DNA of 64,000 bases. It comes from a virus. The notes beneath the pieces were generated by a model. That model had not been told where the DNA came from. It ran no database searches and worked only from the letters and a program-made list of their open reading frames with translations. The translations under genes were made by a program, and so were the position numbers. Shown here one piece after another: positions 24,338 to 33,398 of this stretch (within the stretch, counting starts at the first letter, position 1; the number at the start of each line of letters is the position of its first letter). The stretch spans positions 1 through 64,000 of the IMG/VR virus record IMGVR_UViG_3300032668_000013; one strand, 5' to 3'.

Positions 24338-25168
24338 TTCATCTATAATAATACCATGAGTATCATACCACCATTCTTTAGGCATATCTTTATGCTTATC
24401 TTTTAAGCGATTATATCTTTCTACTATTTTAGTTTGTCTTTTAATTTCAGCATCATAAAACTCATGGTCTATATGAATGTTTAATTTGAAAGCTTCCCTA
24501 AGAAGCTTTCGTAATACATATCCACCTTTTGTATTTGATGGAATAAATCCACTATCAATAATTTTTAATATAGATTCTCTTAAAGTAGTTTCTTTATCAA
24601 TTATTTTATTATTTACGAATATCTCAATCCTCTCTAAACCGAAACCTGCGTCTATTGATGTTCCTAAAGGATTAACTATATTCCCTATTTCTACATCATT
24701 AATAAAAAACTCAGTACAATAACCGCCTATTTCACCATCTGACCAAATACAATCTTCACTAATTCTAGTTTGTAGATTCCATTTAGAATAAAAATTTTTC
24801 CATTCATCATATTTATCTTCATGAATTGTGATATAATCAATTTTTAAGTTTAAATGATTTATCAAAAAATCACACCAAAAATCAATAGCTTCTTGAATAG
24901 ACATTTGACGAAAACTAAATAACCCAATCATATTAAAATATAATAAATGGGAACTATCTCCAATTTCTTCAAAATCATTCATTCTAATACAACTTTGTAT
25001 ATTAGATTCGGTTCCTGTATAATCTAAATCTTTAAATTTATCTTTAAATTTTTGCATTCCAGCAGGACAAAAAATAGTGGTATCATCATATGAATTAACT
25101 TTATCAATCAATTCAAAATTAATTCCTTTTGATAGGCAATATTCTTTATATTTTTCTTTTACATTCAT
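24332..25168 (-). CDS. Alanyl-tRNA synthetase-like catalytic domain (truncated form)
   Basis: The 278-residue protein matches only the class II catalytic core of AlaRS (full enzymes have about 850 residues or more). Visible motifs are TTIFCPAGMQKFK, QSCIRMNDFEEIGD, YFNMIGLFSFRQ (motif 2 region), EIGGYCTEFF and SIDAGFGLERIE (motif 3), then GGYVLRKLLREA. The tRNA-recognition, editing and C-Ala domains are missing. It may charge a minimal tRNA, adenylate alanine for another purpose, or be a regulator. A complete host-type promoter precedes it. Its 3' end overlaps the interrupted GNAT gene by 6 nt. Confidence 0.8.
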   Translation of the reverse strand: MNVKEKYKEYCLSKGINFELIDKVNSYDDTTIFCPAGMQKFKDKFKDLDYTGTESNIQSCIRMNDFEEIGDSSHLLYFNMIGLFSFRQMSIQEAIDFWCDFLINHLNLKIDYITIHEDKYDEWKNFYSKWNLQTRISEDCIWSDGEIGGYCTEFFINDVEIGNIVNPLGTSIDAGFGLERIEIFVNNKIIDKETTLRESILKIIDSGFIPSNTKGGYVLRKLLREAFKLNIHIDHEFYDAEIKRQTKIVERYNRLKDKHKDMPKEWWYDTHGIIIDEL

Positions 25169-25183
25169 ATTTTTATATTTTTA

Positions 25184-25214
25184 CAAATATAAATAAAAAA
25201 ATTGTAATAACAAA
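25184..25214 (-). promoter_or_regulatory. Bacteroidota sigma-ABfr promoter
   Basis: Minus strand TTTG (25214-25211), 19 bp, TATATTTG (25191-25184), 16 nt before the ATG of the AlaRS-like gene. The spacing is identical to the promoter at 7088-7118. Confidence 0.75.
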
Positions 25215-25238
25215 ATTTAAATATAAATATATAATGTT

Positions 25239-25724
25239 ATGAATTTATATACTCAAGAAGAATTAGATAGAATTAAAAAATGCTCTGAGAAGAACCAAGC
25301 AATGGAAGACTTCTTTCAAACAAGAATGAATGAATGGAACGGAAAAATTAATCCTTTATTTGACGTTCTTAAAGAAAAATTAACAAGTCCTGATTGCATT
25401 ATGGAAAATCAAGCACTAGCTCTTTCATATAAACAAATAATTATGGAACAAATATCTCTTTTCTTATCTAAGAGGTCAAAAGAAGATACTCACCTTAAAA
25501 GATTAAAACAAGATAAGTTTGTATTATATGCTGTTGCTTCTCCATTAAAGACTAATACAGGTGAAAAAATAATGTTAATTGAAGGTCATATAGCAGAAAA
25601 TCAAAGAACATTAGAACTAATTGAGAATCATATAGAGTTTCTTAGGTCTTGTTCAAAGAATTTAGATTCTTTTAGTTATGCAATCAAAAATATTATTGAT
25701 TTAATGAATTATTTAGGTCGTTAA
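25239..25724 (+). CDS. Hypothetical helical protein
   Basis: 161 residues, predicted almost entirely helical with heptad-like hydrophobic spacing (RTLELIENHIEFLRSC, YAIKNIIDLMNYLG). This suggests a small coiled-coil or helical-bundle structural or adaptor protein. No family is recognised. It is divergent from the AlaRS-like gene, and its end overlaps the convergent glycosyltransferase gene by 4 nt. Confidence 0.6.
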   Translation: MNLYTQEELDRIKKCSEKNQAMEDFFQTRMNEWNGKINPLFDVLKEKLTSPDCIMENQALALSYKQIIMEQISLFLSKRSKEDTHLKRLKQDKFVLYAVASPLKTNTGEKIMLIEGHIAENQRTLELIENHIEFLRSCSKNLDSFSYAIKNIIDLMNYLGR

Positions 25725-26677
25725 TTCGTAATCTTTTTTAGTATTTTTTCCATAGGATCTTCCCATTCAAACTTATACTTAGGTTTATTATGAATAAAAC
25801 TATCTAATTCTGATAAATCATATTTAACCATAACTCCTAACTCTTTCAGAGATTCTGCATTACATAATTGTTCATATTGTCCTAATATAGGAATACACAT
25901 TAATTTCTTTTTCATAAACATTGCTTCTGAAGGAGTTTCAAATCCCGCAGAAGTTATGATTCCTCTACAATTTATAAAAGATTTTGTAAAATCTTTTATT
26001 GAATTTGGTTTGATAATACAATTTTTGTATATCTTAGTTGTATTAATTTCTTTTGAAAAAATCTCAAAAACTGCATTATGTTTAGATAAAATAGGCAATA
26101 ACATATTTAATGAATAAGATGGTAAATAAACTGTATATACACCACCTTTTACTGGTTTAGAATACATAATCTCATCCCTTATGATAGGATATAAGATATT
26201 ATTATCATATTTTTTAAAATGAAGTCCTATTTCATTACTTACTGGAGCCATATTTTTAAGAATAAACTCACCAAAATAACTTTTATTTTTTGGACGTGGA
26301 GATTTATCAGATGTAAATGAATATTGATGAGATATTCCTAAACAATCTATATTTTGTTTTTTACAAGCCCATGCTGTAATTGGTTCAAAATCAGTAATAA
26401 TTTTATCATATTTAGATATGTCTAATTTTATATCTTTTAAGAATTGAAAAGGTTTTAAATCTTTAAATGTTTTTATATAATCAATAGAGCCATATTGATT
26501 ATATTTAAGTGAAAATCCATGAAATTTATATTTGAAAGGTATGTTTAATGAGTGATTATTACCTGAGATAAGAATATCTATATCTTTATAACCTAATTTG
26601 TTTAGGTTTGAGATAATATTTAATGATTTAGTGATGTGTCCATTTCCTGTTCCATTTATACCATATAGAATTTTCAT
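25721..26677 (-). CDS. GT-B glycosyltransferase
   Basis: 318 residues. The N-terminal Rossmann lobe begins MKILYGINGTGNGHITKSLN, the glycine-rich GxGHxxR/K-like opening of MurG/GT28-type enzymes. The C-terminal donor-binding lobe has GIITSAGFETPSEAMFM and LCIPILGQYEQ..NA, the usual nucleotide-sugar site. The acceptor is unknown. In phages such enzymes glycosylate modified DNA bases or change host surface sugars; a Mom-like gene in the same window makes DNA modification an attractive guess. There is no signal peptide, so it acts in the cytoplasm. Confidence 0.75.
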   Translation of the reverse strand: MKILYGINGTGNGHITKSLNIISNLNKLGYKDIDILISGNNHSLNIPFKYKFHGFSLKYNQYGSIDYIKTFKDLKPFQFLKDIKLDISKYDKIITDFEPITAWACKKQNIDCLGISHQYSFTSDKSPRPKNKSYFGEFILKNMAPVSNEIGLHFKKYDNNILYPIIRDEIMYSKPVKGGVYTVYLPSYSLNMLLPILSKHNAVFEIFSKEINTTKIYKNCIIKPNSIKDFTKSFINCRGIITSAGFETPSEAMFMKKKLMCIPILGQYEQLCNAESLKELGVMVKYDLSELDSFIHNKPKYKFEWEDPMEKILKKITN

Positions 26678-26691
26678 GATGTTTATTATTT

Positions 26692-26931
26692 TTAAGTATT
26701 TAAAATATTATCTAATAAATTGTTTCTAAGTTCTGAAAGTCTAATAAAATGATTAAATAATACATTTGATGAAATCATCATAGAGTTTAAATAATTTTTT
26801 TTATTAGAGTAAATATAAAATAATTCTGTATATAATGGATGTTGTATAACTTCAATAATATCATTTACTTCTAAAAGTTTAGAAATTATACTTGAATAAG
26901 GAGTATTTTTGTAGTAAACCCATTTCTCCAT
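26692..26931 (-). CDS. Hypothetical 79-residue protein
   Basis: A small protein with the aromatic-rich start MEKWVYYKNTPYSS and a helical C-terminus, with no recognised motif. It ends 15 nt before the glycosyltransferase on the same strand, so it is probably in the same transcript. Confidence 0.5.
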   Translation of the reverse strand: MEKWVYYKNTPYSSIISKLLEVNDIIEVIQHPLYTELFYIYSNKKNYLNSMMISSNVLFNHFIRLSELRNNLLDNILNT

Positions 26932-27045
26932 AAATTATTTACTATTTTATTTATATATTAAATAAAATAAATTATTAAAATGTTAAATATTATTATAATA
27001 CAGGAGATAGATATATTTTATATATAATAAAAAGTATTATAAGTT

Positions 27046-27933
27046 ATGAGTTTAAAAGAAAAAGTAGAGTTTTATTTAAAAAATAGTAAAAATAAAAAAT
27101 TATATGCATCAATTACAAAAGAACCATTTTGGATAGAATTAAAAAATGAAATTAATAAATTAAAACTCAATGAAGAATGGAGTAAAAATAGAAAAATATG
27201 GCATTTTTTAAATGAAACTACAGAAATACCAAAATGTAGTATTTGTAATAGTAATGAAGGTAAATGGCAATATTATAAAAATAATTACGGATGTTGTTCT
27301 TTATCTTGTGCCGGAAAACAAAGTATGAAAACAATTTCAAAATCAATAGGAGTTGAAAATCAATTTCAATTAGAATCTGTAAAAAATAAAAGTAAAAAAA
27401 CACTAATAGAAAAATATGGAGTTGATAATATCAGTAAGTTAGAAACTATCAAAGAACAAAAAAGAAATACTATGTTAAAAAATTATGGAAGAACTAATAA
27501 TTTTGGTAATAATTACGAAGTAATGTCTAGTAATTTAATGAGAATATATGGTGTAGAGTACTCAGCCCATATTCCAAATGTTGCTGAAAAAACACAAAGT
27601 AATAGATATAAGAAAAAACATTTATTAATAACCCCAAGTGGAAAAGAAATATATTTACAAGGTTTTGAAGTTAAAGGATTTAATTTATTAATAAACGAAG
27701 GGTTTGATGAAAATGAAATTTTATATAAAAAATCCGATATGCCTAAAATAATGTATTATTTTGATGGTATCTTACGAAGATACTATCCTGATTTTTTTAT
27801 TAAAAATAAAAAAATCATAATTGAAATAAAAAGTAAATATACTTATGAAGTAGAAAAAGATAAAAATGACGCAAAATTTCTAGCAACAAAAGTACTTGGT
27901 TATGAACATCGTTTATTAATTTTAAGTAAATAA
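27046..27933 (+). CDS. PD-(D/E)XK-type homing endonuclease with KYG repeats
   Basis: 295 residues. A zinc-ribbon-like region (CSICNSNEGKW, then CCSLSC) is followed by KYG-type DNA-binding repeats (IEKYGVDNISK, LKNYGRTNNF). The C-terminal nuclease reads YYPDFFIKNKKIIIEIKSKY, with the D...ExK catalytic triad of PD-(D/E)XK enzymes. The nuclease differs from the Vsr-like, HNH and GIY-YIG enzymes elsewhere in the window, while the DNA-binding repeats resemble those of the HNH enzymes, indicating domain shuffling. It is free-standing between small genes and a convergent phosphoesterase. Confidence 0.8.
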   Translation: MSLKEKVEFYLKNSKNKKLYASITKEPFWIELKNEINKLKLNEEWSKNRKIWHFLNETTEIPKCSICNSNEGKWQYYKNNYGCCSLSCAGKQSMKTISKSIGVENQFQLESVKNKSKKTLIEKYGVDNISKLETIKEQKRNTMLKNYGRTNNFGNNYEVMSSNLMRIYGVEYSAHIPNVAEKTQSNRYKKKHLLITPSGKEIYLQGFEVKGFNLLINEGFDENEILYKKSDMPKIMYYFDGILRRYYPDFFIKNKKIIIEIKSKYTYEVEKDKNDAKFLATKVLGYEHRLLILSK

Positions 27934-27937
27934 TAAT

Positions 27938-28684
27938 TTATTTACAATAAATTAATTCTAAATTTCCTTCCAAATCTTCTATAATATAAGAACACGTCTC
28001 TACCCAGTCACCGCAGTTATAATATTTTCCTTTATCTAAAGAAGGACTATGTATATGTCCCATCATTAATGAATCACATTTTTCATTTTTAAGCTTTTCC
28101 TGAGAAATTTTTTTGTACTCGGATAAGAAGCTTAAAATACTTTTTACATGAATTTTTAAGTATGCTGATAAACTCCAATACTCTAATCCAAAAATTTTTC
28201 GGAGAAAATTATAAATTTTATTTATTTTTATAGAAAACTCATAAGCAGTATCACCCAACCAATATAAAAAAGGATGAACCCTTATGAACCCATCAAAACA
28301 ATCACCATGTGTAATGTATATTTTTTCATTACTAATTGTTTTATAAATATAATCATCACATATAATTATATTTCCTAGTTTAATTGATTTAGATTCTTCT
28401 AATGTTGAATTTTCAATTAAAGTTCTTAAATAATGGTCATGATTTCCTAAGATATAAACAACATTAATACCTTTTCTATCATAACGAAGAACTTTTTGTA
28501 TTACAGTTGAATGATGTTGATTCCAATAATACTTTCTTTTTAAGAAAGTTAAATCTATAAAATCACCTATTATAAATAAATTTTCAAATTCATATTTTTT
28601 AAATACTTCTAATAATTTCTCAGGCTGAGAATTAGGATTTCCTAAATGTATATCACTAATAAAAAGAGATTTAATCTTTATCAT
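27938..28684 (-). CDS. Metallophosphoesterase, LpxH-like
   Basis: The start is placed at 28684 (MIKIKSLFISDIHLGNP) rather than at 28846, because the extra 54 residues are hydrophobic noise that would overlap the next gene and lie upstream of the -7 box at 28709-28716. The 248-residue protein has all calcineurin-like motifs: FISDIHLGNP, IIGDFIDL, GNHDHYL, ITHGDCFDG and MGHIHSP. It resembles LpxH (UDP-2,3-diacylglucosamine hydrolase) and bacterial relatives. The substrate could be a lipid A precursor or a nucleotide. It is convergent with an endonuclease gene. Confidence 0.8.
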   Translation of the reverse strand: MIKIKSLFISDIHLGNPNSQPEKLLEVFKKYEFENLFIIGDFIDLTFLKRKYYWNQHHSTVIQKVLRYDRKGINVVYILGNHDHYLRTLIENSTLEESKSIKLGNIIICDDYIYKTISNEKIYITHGDCFDGFIRVHPFLYWLGDTAYEFSIKINKIYNFLRKIFGLEYWSLSAYLKIHVKSILSFLSEYKKISQEKLKNEKCDSLMMGHIHSPSLDKGKYYNCGDWVETCSYIIEDLEGNLELIYCK

Positions 28685-28708
28685 GACATTATATATTAAT
28701 TTATAAAA

Positions 28709-28716
28709 CAAATATA
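28709..28716 (-). promoter_or_regulatory. TATATTTG -7 box of host-type promoter
   Basis: Minus strand TATATTTG, 25 nt before the phosphoesterase ATG. The -33 position has TTTT rather than TTTG, so it is weaker than the two full promoters. Confidence 0.5.
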
Positions 28717-28745
28717 ATATTTTTTTATATAATAAAAAAATAAAA

Positions 28746-29039
28746 ATGAAGTTTGAAATAATAGGAAACCTTTCTAAATTAGAAATATTAATGGGGTTAA
28801 AATATTCTTTAATTAATCCAAAAATTAATACAGAAATAGTTAGCATGTCAAAACTATTAAATAGTGAAACTATTTATATAGAGTATAAAGCACCTAAAAC
28901 TAGAAGAATAGGCAAACTAATCCCCCAATCATTTATTAGAGAATTTAAAATACAGGTTATATTAGATAATATAACTGATATAGACAACGAAATTAAAATA
29001 ACAACCGAATTACTAAAGAAAAAACTTAATAATTATTAA
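28746..29039 (+). CDS. Hypothetical protein upstream of the clamp gene
   Basis: 97 residues with an alpha/beta pattern (MKFEIIGNLSKLEILMGL, then SETIYIEYKAP) and no recognised family. It lies 12 nt before the probable sliding clamp gene and is likely co-transcribed with it, so a replication-linked role is possible. It is divergent from the phosphoesterase. Confidence 0.6.
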   Translation: MKFEIIGNLSKLEILMGLKYSLINPKINTEIVSMSKLLNSETIYIEYKAPKTRRIGKLIPQSFIREFKIQVILDNITDIDNEIKITTELLKKKLNNY

Positions 29040-29051
29040 AATTATAATAAT

Positions 29052-29837
29052 ATGGCTAAAATATCACTAAAAATAAAAAAAGACAATTTTACAGATTTTA
29101 TACAAAAACTTAACGAACTATCAAATATTGATGATGTTCTAAAATTAAAAATAACATCAGAAAAAATATTTATGTATTCTGTAGTATCAACTACGAATGA
29201 TAATACAGGCTCAATTTTAGCTATGAAGTATTTTAACTTAGATACATCAGAATATATTGATGGAGTTGATGATAAAGAATATCATTTCATTTTAGTATCT
29301 ACTAATAAATTTATTAAGAACTTAAAAATAATGAATTTAGAATATGATGTTAAAATGGATTTAAATTTTAGAGAAATTGAAAATGAAGTTTGTCAAGTCA
29401 GATCTTGTCAATTTATAAATAATAAGTTGAAATTATCATATGTAGGTGGAGAAGATTCTAAAATTAAAGATATTTCTTATGAAGCTATTGAAAGTAGATT
29501 TAATCCAACTAAAGCAAAATCTAGATTTAATGTATCTATAGAAGATTTGATTTCAATTAAGAAATTAAGTTCTATAAATTCGGAAGAAAAAATATTTAAT
29601 ATTAATATTAAAGATGGAATTGTTACTTTATATGAAACAGGTAAATGGGAAATTGAAGTAGATAATGTTAATTCTAAAAATAGTCAGTTATTCTTTACTA
29701 AGAAATACCTAAGTAATATAAATATGGAAACTGATGGAGTAGAATTTTTATTATTTGAAACTTTTATTGTAATAAAAGATGATATATCTTCTTTATTATG
29801 TGCGTTTGAACAAACTTTCGATGACGATGATAAATAA
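29052..29837 (+). CDS. Probable DNA polymerase sliding clamp (gp45-like)
   Basis: 261 residues with the repeating strand-helix pattern and acidic composition of processivity clamps. The N-terminal domain (NFTDFIQKLNELSNIDDVLK, then KIFMYSVVS) and the C-terminal domain (IFNINIKDGIVTLYETGKW, then FLLFETFIVIKDDISSLL) resemble gp45-type clamps, and the length (gp45 is about 228) is reasonable. The acidic tail FDDDDK is not a typical clamp-binding feature. The family assignment is by resemblance only. A strong terminator follows. Confidence 0.55.
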   Translation: MAKISLKIKKDNFTDFIQKLNELSNIDDVLKLKITSEKIFMYSVVSTTNDNTGSILAMKYFNLDTSEYIDGVDDKEYHFILVSTNKFIKNLKIMNLEYDVKMDLNFREIENEVCQVRSCQFINNKLKLSYVGGEDSKIKDISYEAIESRFNPTKAKSRFNVSIEDLISIKKLSSINSEEKIFNINIKDGIVTLYETGKWEIEVDNVNSKNSQLFFTKKYLSNINMETDGVEFLLFETFIVIKDDISSLLCAFEQTFDDDDK

Positions 29838-29868
29838 AAAAAACCCGAACTAAGTTCGGGTTTTTTTT
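29836..29868. terminator. Bidirectional terminator
   Basis: An A-run, ACCCGAACT, loop TA, AGTTCGGGT and a T-run between convergent genes. Confidence 0.9.
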
Positions 29869-30562
29869 ATTTACTTAATAATTTAATTAAATCTTCTGTT
29901 ATTCTTGATATCATTTTTTTACCTTCCAATTCTATTGTAGGGATATTTTTTACCATTGAAAACTTATCATTTCCATCAACTACTATATTTTTAATCTTTT
30001 CTAATACTTGAGGATTACTAGAATACTTTTCAGAATAATACTTCTTTAAACCAGTAATAAACTTATTAAGATCTACACCTTGTTTATGATTATATTTAAC
30101 CATTTGTAGTTCGTTATCTTGACGTTCTACCATTAGATACCAAATAGAACTTTTTGATATTTTTATAGATTCTAAAAAGTTAAAACCATTAGCTGCTTTT
30201 ACTCCTTTTGGTAGTTTAGCTACTTTTCCAATAAACTCTACTTTTTTATTTTCTTTTACGTTTTCTGTATCTGTCTCAATATCCATTTCTTCATCACCTA
30301 AAACATCTTCTTCTATATCTAAAGAGCTATCTTCGGGTATAGTTAAATCAACTTCTTCACCATGTTTAGGTTTAAGATATTTAGTATTTGCTCTAACTGG
30401 TTTTTTTGTACTTTCGATAGGTAAATTAGGGTTCATAGGTAATTTATCTTCACCTAATTGCATTTTAGAAACTGAATCTTTCTCTTCAGAAATCTTTCCT
30501 GATTTATTAAGTTCCGAGAATTTCTTAAAACTTGCTATTTTACTCTTATTTGGTTTGTCCAT
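29867..30562 (-). CDS. Hypothetical acidic protein with SFKKFSELN-type N-terminus
   Basis: The start is chosen at 30562 (MDKPNKSKIASFKKFSELN). The frame is open to 30586 but adds only eight unlikely residues. The 231-residue protein has an acidic disordered middle with runs of Glu and Asp, then a compact C-terminal region (VAKLPKGVKAANGFNFLESI, WYLMVERQDNELQMV). ASFKKFSELN resembles the shared targeting peptide, moved inward by eight residues. It may be a head-internal or scaffold-like protein; the function is unknown. Confidence 0.6.
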   Translation of the reverse strand: MDKPNKSKIASFKKFSELNKSGKISEEKDSVSKMQLGEDKLPMNPNLPIESTKKPVRANTKYLKPKHGEEVDLTIPEDSSLDIEEDVLGDEEMDIETDTENVKENKKVEFIGKVAKLPKGVKAANGFNFLESIKISKSSIWYLMVERQDNELQMVKYNHKQGVDLNKFITGLKKYYSEKYSSNPQVLEKIKNIVVDGNDKFSMVKNIPTIELEGKKMISRITEDLIKLLSK

Positions 30563-30622
30563 ATTATAATTTATTTTAATATACAATATATATTATTTTT
30601 ATATATTTAGTTTTTGTTTATT

Positions 30623-30877
30623 TTAATTAGTATGTTTATAATAATATTTATCAACTACAAAATGATTCCAATTTTTAATTATATTGTGTTGATCAAATAG
30701 TAAACTAACTAATTTATTACAAGCATTTAGAAAATAATTCATTAAATTATTGTTATACAAATAAGATGATAATGACTTATTTAATATTTCATTCTCATAA
30801 TCAACATATCCTACAAAATCATCATTTAGATGCTTCATATTAAACAATTCTGGTATTTCTTTATCTTCTAATAACAT
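30623..30877 (-). CDS. Hypothetical 84-residue protein
   Basis: A small helical protein (NKSLSSYLYNNNLMNYFLN, then ACNKLVSLLFDQHN) with no recognised motif. It lies 16 nt downstream of the baseplate wedge gene on the same strand and may be transcribed with it. Confidence 0.5.
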   Translation of the reverse strand: MLLEDKEIPELFNMKHLNDDFVGYVDYENEILNKSLSSYLYNNNLMNYFLNACNKLVSLLFDQHNIIKNWNHFVVDKYYYKHTN

Positions 30878-30893
30878 AATCTATATATTTATT

Positions 30894-32603
30894 TTAATTT
30901 CTTTGAACTGTTCCTATATTAACAATATTAACAGTTTTTAACACATTACTATTTATATCATCTGAATAATAATTATTATTCCTATCGTACCAACCACCTC
31001 TTATAACAGGAACTTCATTTGGTTCAAATAATATATCACCTAATGAATTATCTAGACCTAATGTTGTGTTAGGATTATATGTTAAAGAAGGTCTACTTAT
31101 ATTTAATAATGTAGGATCAGCATATTGATTTCTTCTATTTTGGTCAGCAGTCATAGCAGCACTATGATAGTCTTCATTTTTCTTACTAACAAATGAGATA
31201 TTAACTGAATTAATATCATTAATAGCAGATAATATAGAAATTATACTACTAACAGGTATTCTACCATTAATAGCATCAGTTGAACTTAAACTTAAAAAGT
31301 ATGTAGATAAAGCATCAATTATTTCAGAATTAACATTATCCATTACTGCATCACTATAAGTAATAACAAATACATTAATAACATATAATGATAAAACTGG
31401 GGTATCAATAACTAATTTTTGAGATAAAAGAATATTACCGCCTGATTGTAGATATTTTATTATTTTACTTTTTTCATAATTATCTAACATAAATGCAGAT
31501 AAACTTATATTAAAATAACTACTATTAGAATTTTTAAATAAATTAATATTGGGAACAGCAATTATATAAACTACACCATTTTTTAGATAAGCATTAACAT
31601 GAGAAAAAACTCCTAATTTTTTTACTTGATAAGCAAATTGTTGAACTGTCCCAACTACAAAATTATTAGAACTAACTGGTACAATACTTTTTGTAAATAA
31701 TATATCTTCTGCATTTGCACCAAAATTTATATCTGTATAAATATCTACATTAAAATATTGCGTTAAATCAATACTATTACCTAAACCATCAGTAGCACTA
31801 TCAACAAAAATCCAATCATTTGGAGTTCTTCTAAATATATTACCATTTTGTCCATCACTTGCTATATAATACACTTCAATTGTAGATGAAAGAGGAGGAA
31901 TACCCCCAAAATCACTATTACCAAAAAGAATATCAATCCCACCATCAATCCCTGATCTAAGAACACAAGAATTTTCATTAGGTAATAAATCGGTTATTGC
32001 AGTTTTAGTTTCCCATATAGTTCCATTAACTAATACTTCATAATTAAAATTCTCTACTTCTTGATTACCTCTTAATGTTATAGTAAAAGATTGACTAATT
32101 GTACCATCTCCAGTAAAAGTTGTTTTAACCCATCTACCTTGAACTAATTGTATATAAATAGTACTTGAATTATTTATATTATATAATTGTTTATCTACTC
32201 CTAAATTTACTGAGTAATATAAACCATTAGTTTTATTTTTTAAAGTTTGTTTATTGTATAAAGTTATTTTACCTCCAGATATATCATTTTGAATAACTGT
32301 TGTAGAATTTAATGATAATTTTAATGTTCCTGTAGCACTTATAGCTCTTGTTGGTAAATGTCCAGCTAATATAGCAGAATTTTTTATCATTCTTTCATTT
32401 ATAGAAGTTTTGTCTAAAAGACTAACATTTTTTATTACATTTTTTAAGTATAAAACAGAAAGTTGAAATAAATTTTCAATTACTGATAATATTTGTCCAT
32501 AAGGAGAAGCTGTAGTAAATAAAACACCTGCTTTATTATATGTGCTTTGTAAATATGCTTCAATTTCTGCTTTAACTTTACTAAAAGTAATTTCACTAAA
32601 CAT
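30894..32603 (-). CDS. Baseplate wedge protein, gp6/baseplate J-like
   Basis: 569 residues. The N-terminal region (EIEAYLQSTYNKAGVLFTTA, SPYGQILSVIENLF) and the C-terminal region (NVFVITYSDAVMDNVNSEI, STYFLSLSSTDAINGRIPVS) match the opening and closing parts of baseplate J/gp6 wedge proteins. The middle is a beta-rich insert with a DGGIDILFGNSDFGGIPP-type sequence, also typical. It forms the inner ring of the contractile-tail baseplate. It lies on the strand opposite to the hub genes at 12-21 kb. Confidence 0.8.
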   Translation of the reverse strand: MFSEITFSKVKAEIEAYLQSTYNKAGVLFTTASPYGQILSVIENLFQLSVLYLKNVIKNVSLLDKTSINERMIKNSAILAGHLPTRAISATGTLKLSLNSTTVIQNDISGGKITLYNKQTLKNKTNGLYYSVNLGVDKQLYNINNSSTIYIQLVQGRWVKTTFTGDGTISQSFTITLRGNQEVENFNYEVLVNGTIWETKTAITDLLPNENSCVLRSGIDGGIDILFGNSDFGGIPPLSSTIEVYYIASDGQNGNIFRRTPNDWIFVDSATDGLGNSIDLTQYFNVDIYTDINFGANAEDILFTKSIVPVSSNNFVVGTVQQFAYQVKKLGVFSHVNAYLKNGVVYIIAVPNINLFKNSNSSYFNISLSAFMLDNYEKSKIIKYLQSGGNILLSQKLVIDTPVLSLYVINVFVITYSDAVMDNVNSEIIDALSTYFLSLSSTDAINGRIPVSSIISILSAINDINSVNISFVSKKNEDYHSAAMTADQNRRNQYADPTLLNISRPSLTYNPNTTLGLDNSLGDILFEPNEVPVIRGGWYDRNNNYYSDDINSNVLKTVNIVNIGTVQRN

Positions 32604-32705
32604 TTGATAATTATATATTTTTATTATATATAAAAATAATATATTTACATATATACCATTTTTAGAATCCTATTTTTAATATATAAACTAAATTATTATT
32701 AAAAA

Positions 32706-33398
32706 ATGTCATTCTCAGATTTTTTAGCATTGTTATCAAAATATGGTATTAAAAGTTCATTAATTACCGCGGTTTTAGTAGTTTTGTACTTTTTATCTAA
32801 AAGTCAACTATTTATTCATATGTCAAAAACAATATTTGACAAATTTCATTCTAAAAAGAAAGTTAGAGAAACAGATATTTTAAATCATAACCTATTCAAT
32901 TATATTGATTTATGGATTAATTCTAAAATACCTACATTAATATTTTCAACAGAATATAGAACTATTATATTTAGAAAATATTTAACTATCTATCTTAAAA
33001 AACATAAAGAATGTACACTTTCATATATTAACTCTAAAATATATGAAAGAATGGATCAAGGAGAATTATGGAAAAGTATTCTAAAATTAATAAATGATAC
33101 AATTTATGAATATGAAAATGAGATGAAAAATATAGGTATTCCACCTATCATAATAGAAAAGATGAAAAATAAAATCAATGATAATATTAACTTAACAATT
33201 GATTTATTAGAAGGTATTTGTAATTCAGATTTTTATGATTCAGATCAAAACTTATTAAAAGTTTACTCAATATTAAATATAATATTGACCATTCTAGAAA
33301 ACACAGTTTCTTCTGCTGAAGAAATATGTGATTCTATAAATGGTCAACTTAAAGGACTTTCAATAAAAGAAGGAAGTAAAATATATAGAGAACCTTAA
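32706..33398 (+). CDS. Hypothetical membrane-anchored protein
   Basis: 230 residues. One hydrophobic segment near residues 18-31 (LITAVLVVLYFLS) is followed by a basic stretch (KFHSKKKVRE), then a long helical cytoplasmic domain. The orientation suggests a single-pass N-terminal anchor. No holin or spanin motif is recognised. It is divergent from the baseplate wedge gene, and its stop overlaps the convergent guanylate kinase gene by 4 nt. Confidence 0.6.
   Translation: MSFSDFLALLSKYGIKSSLITAVLVVLYFLSKSQLFIHMSKTIFDKFHSKKKVRETDILNHNLFNYIDLWINSKIPTLIFSTEYRTIIFRKYLTIYLKKHKECTLSYINSKIYERMDQGELWKSILKLINDTIYEYENEMKNIGIPPIIIEKMKNKINDNINLTIDLLEGICNSDFYDSDQNLLKVYSILNIILTILENTVSSAEEICDSINGQLKGLSIKEGSKIYREP

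Noticed and set aside
28685-28846. N-terminal extension of the phosphoesterase as a membrane anchor
   Set aside because: The upstream codons lie over the -7 box and the start of a divergent gene. The motif-bearing protein begins naturally at 28684.
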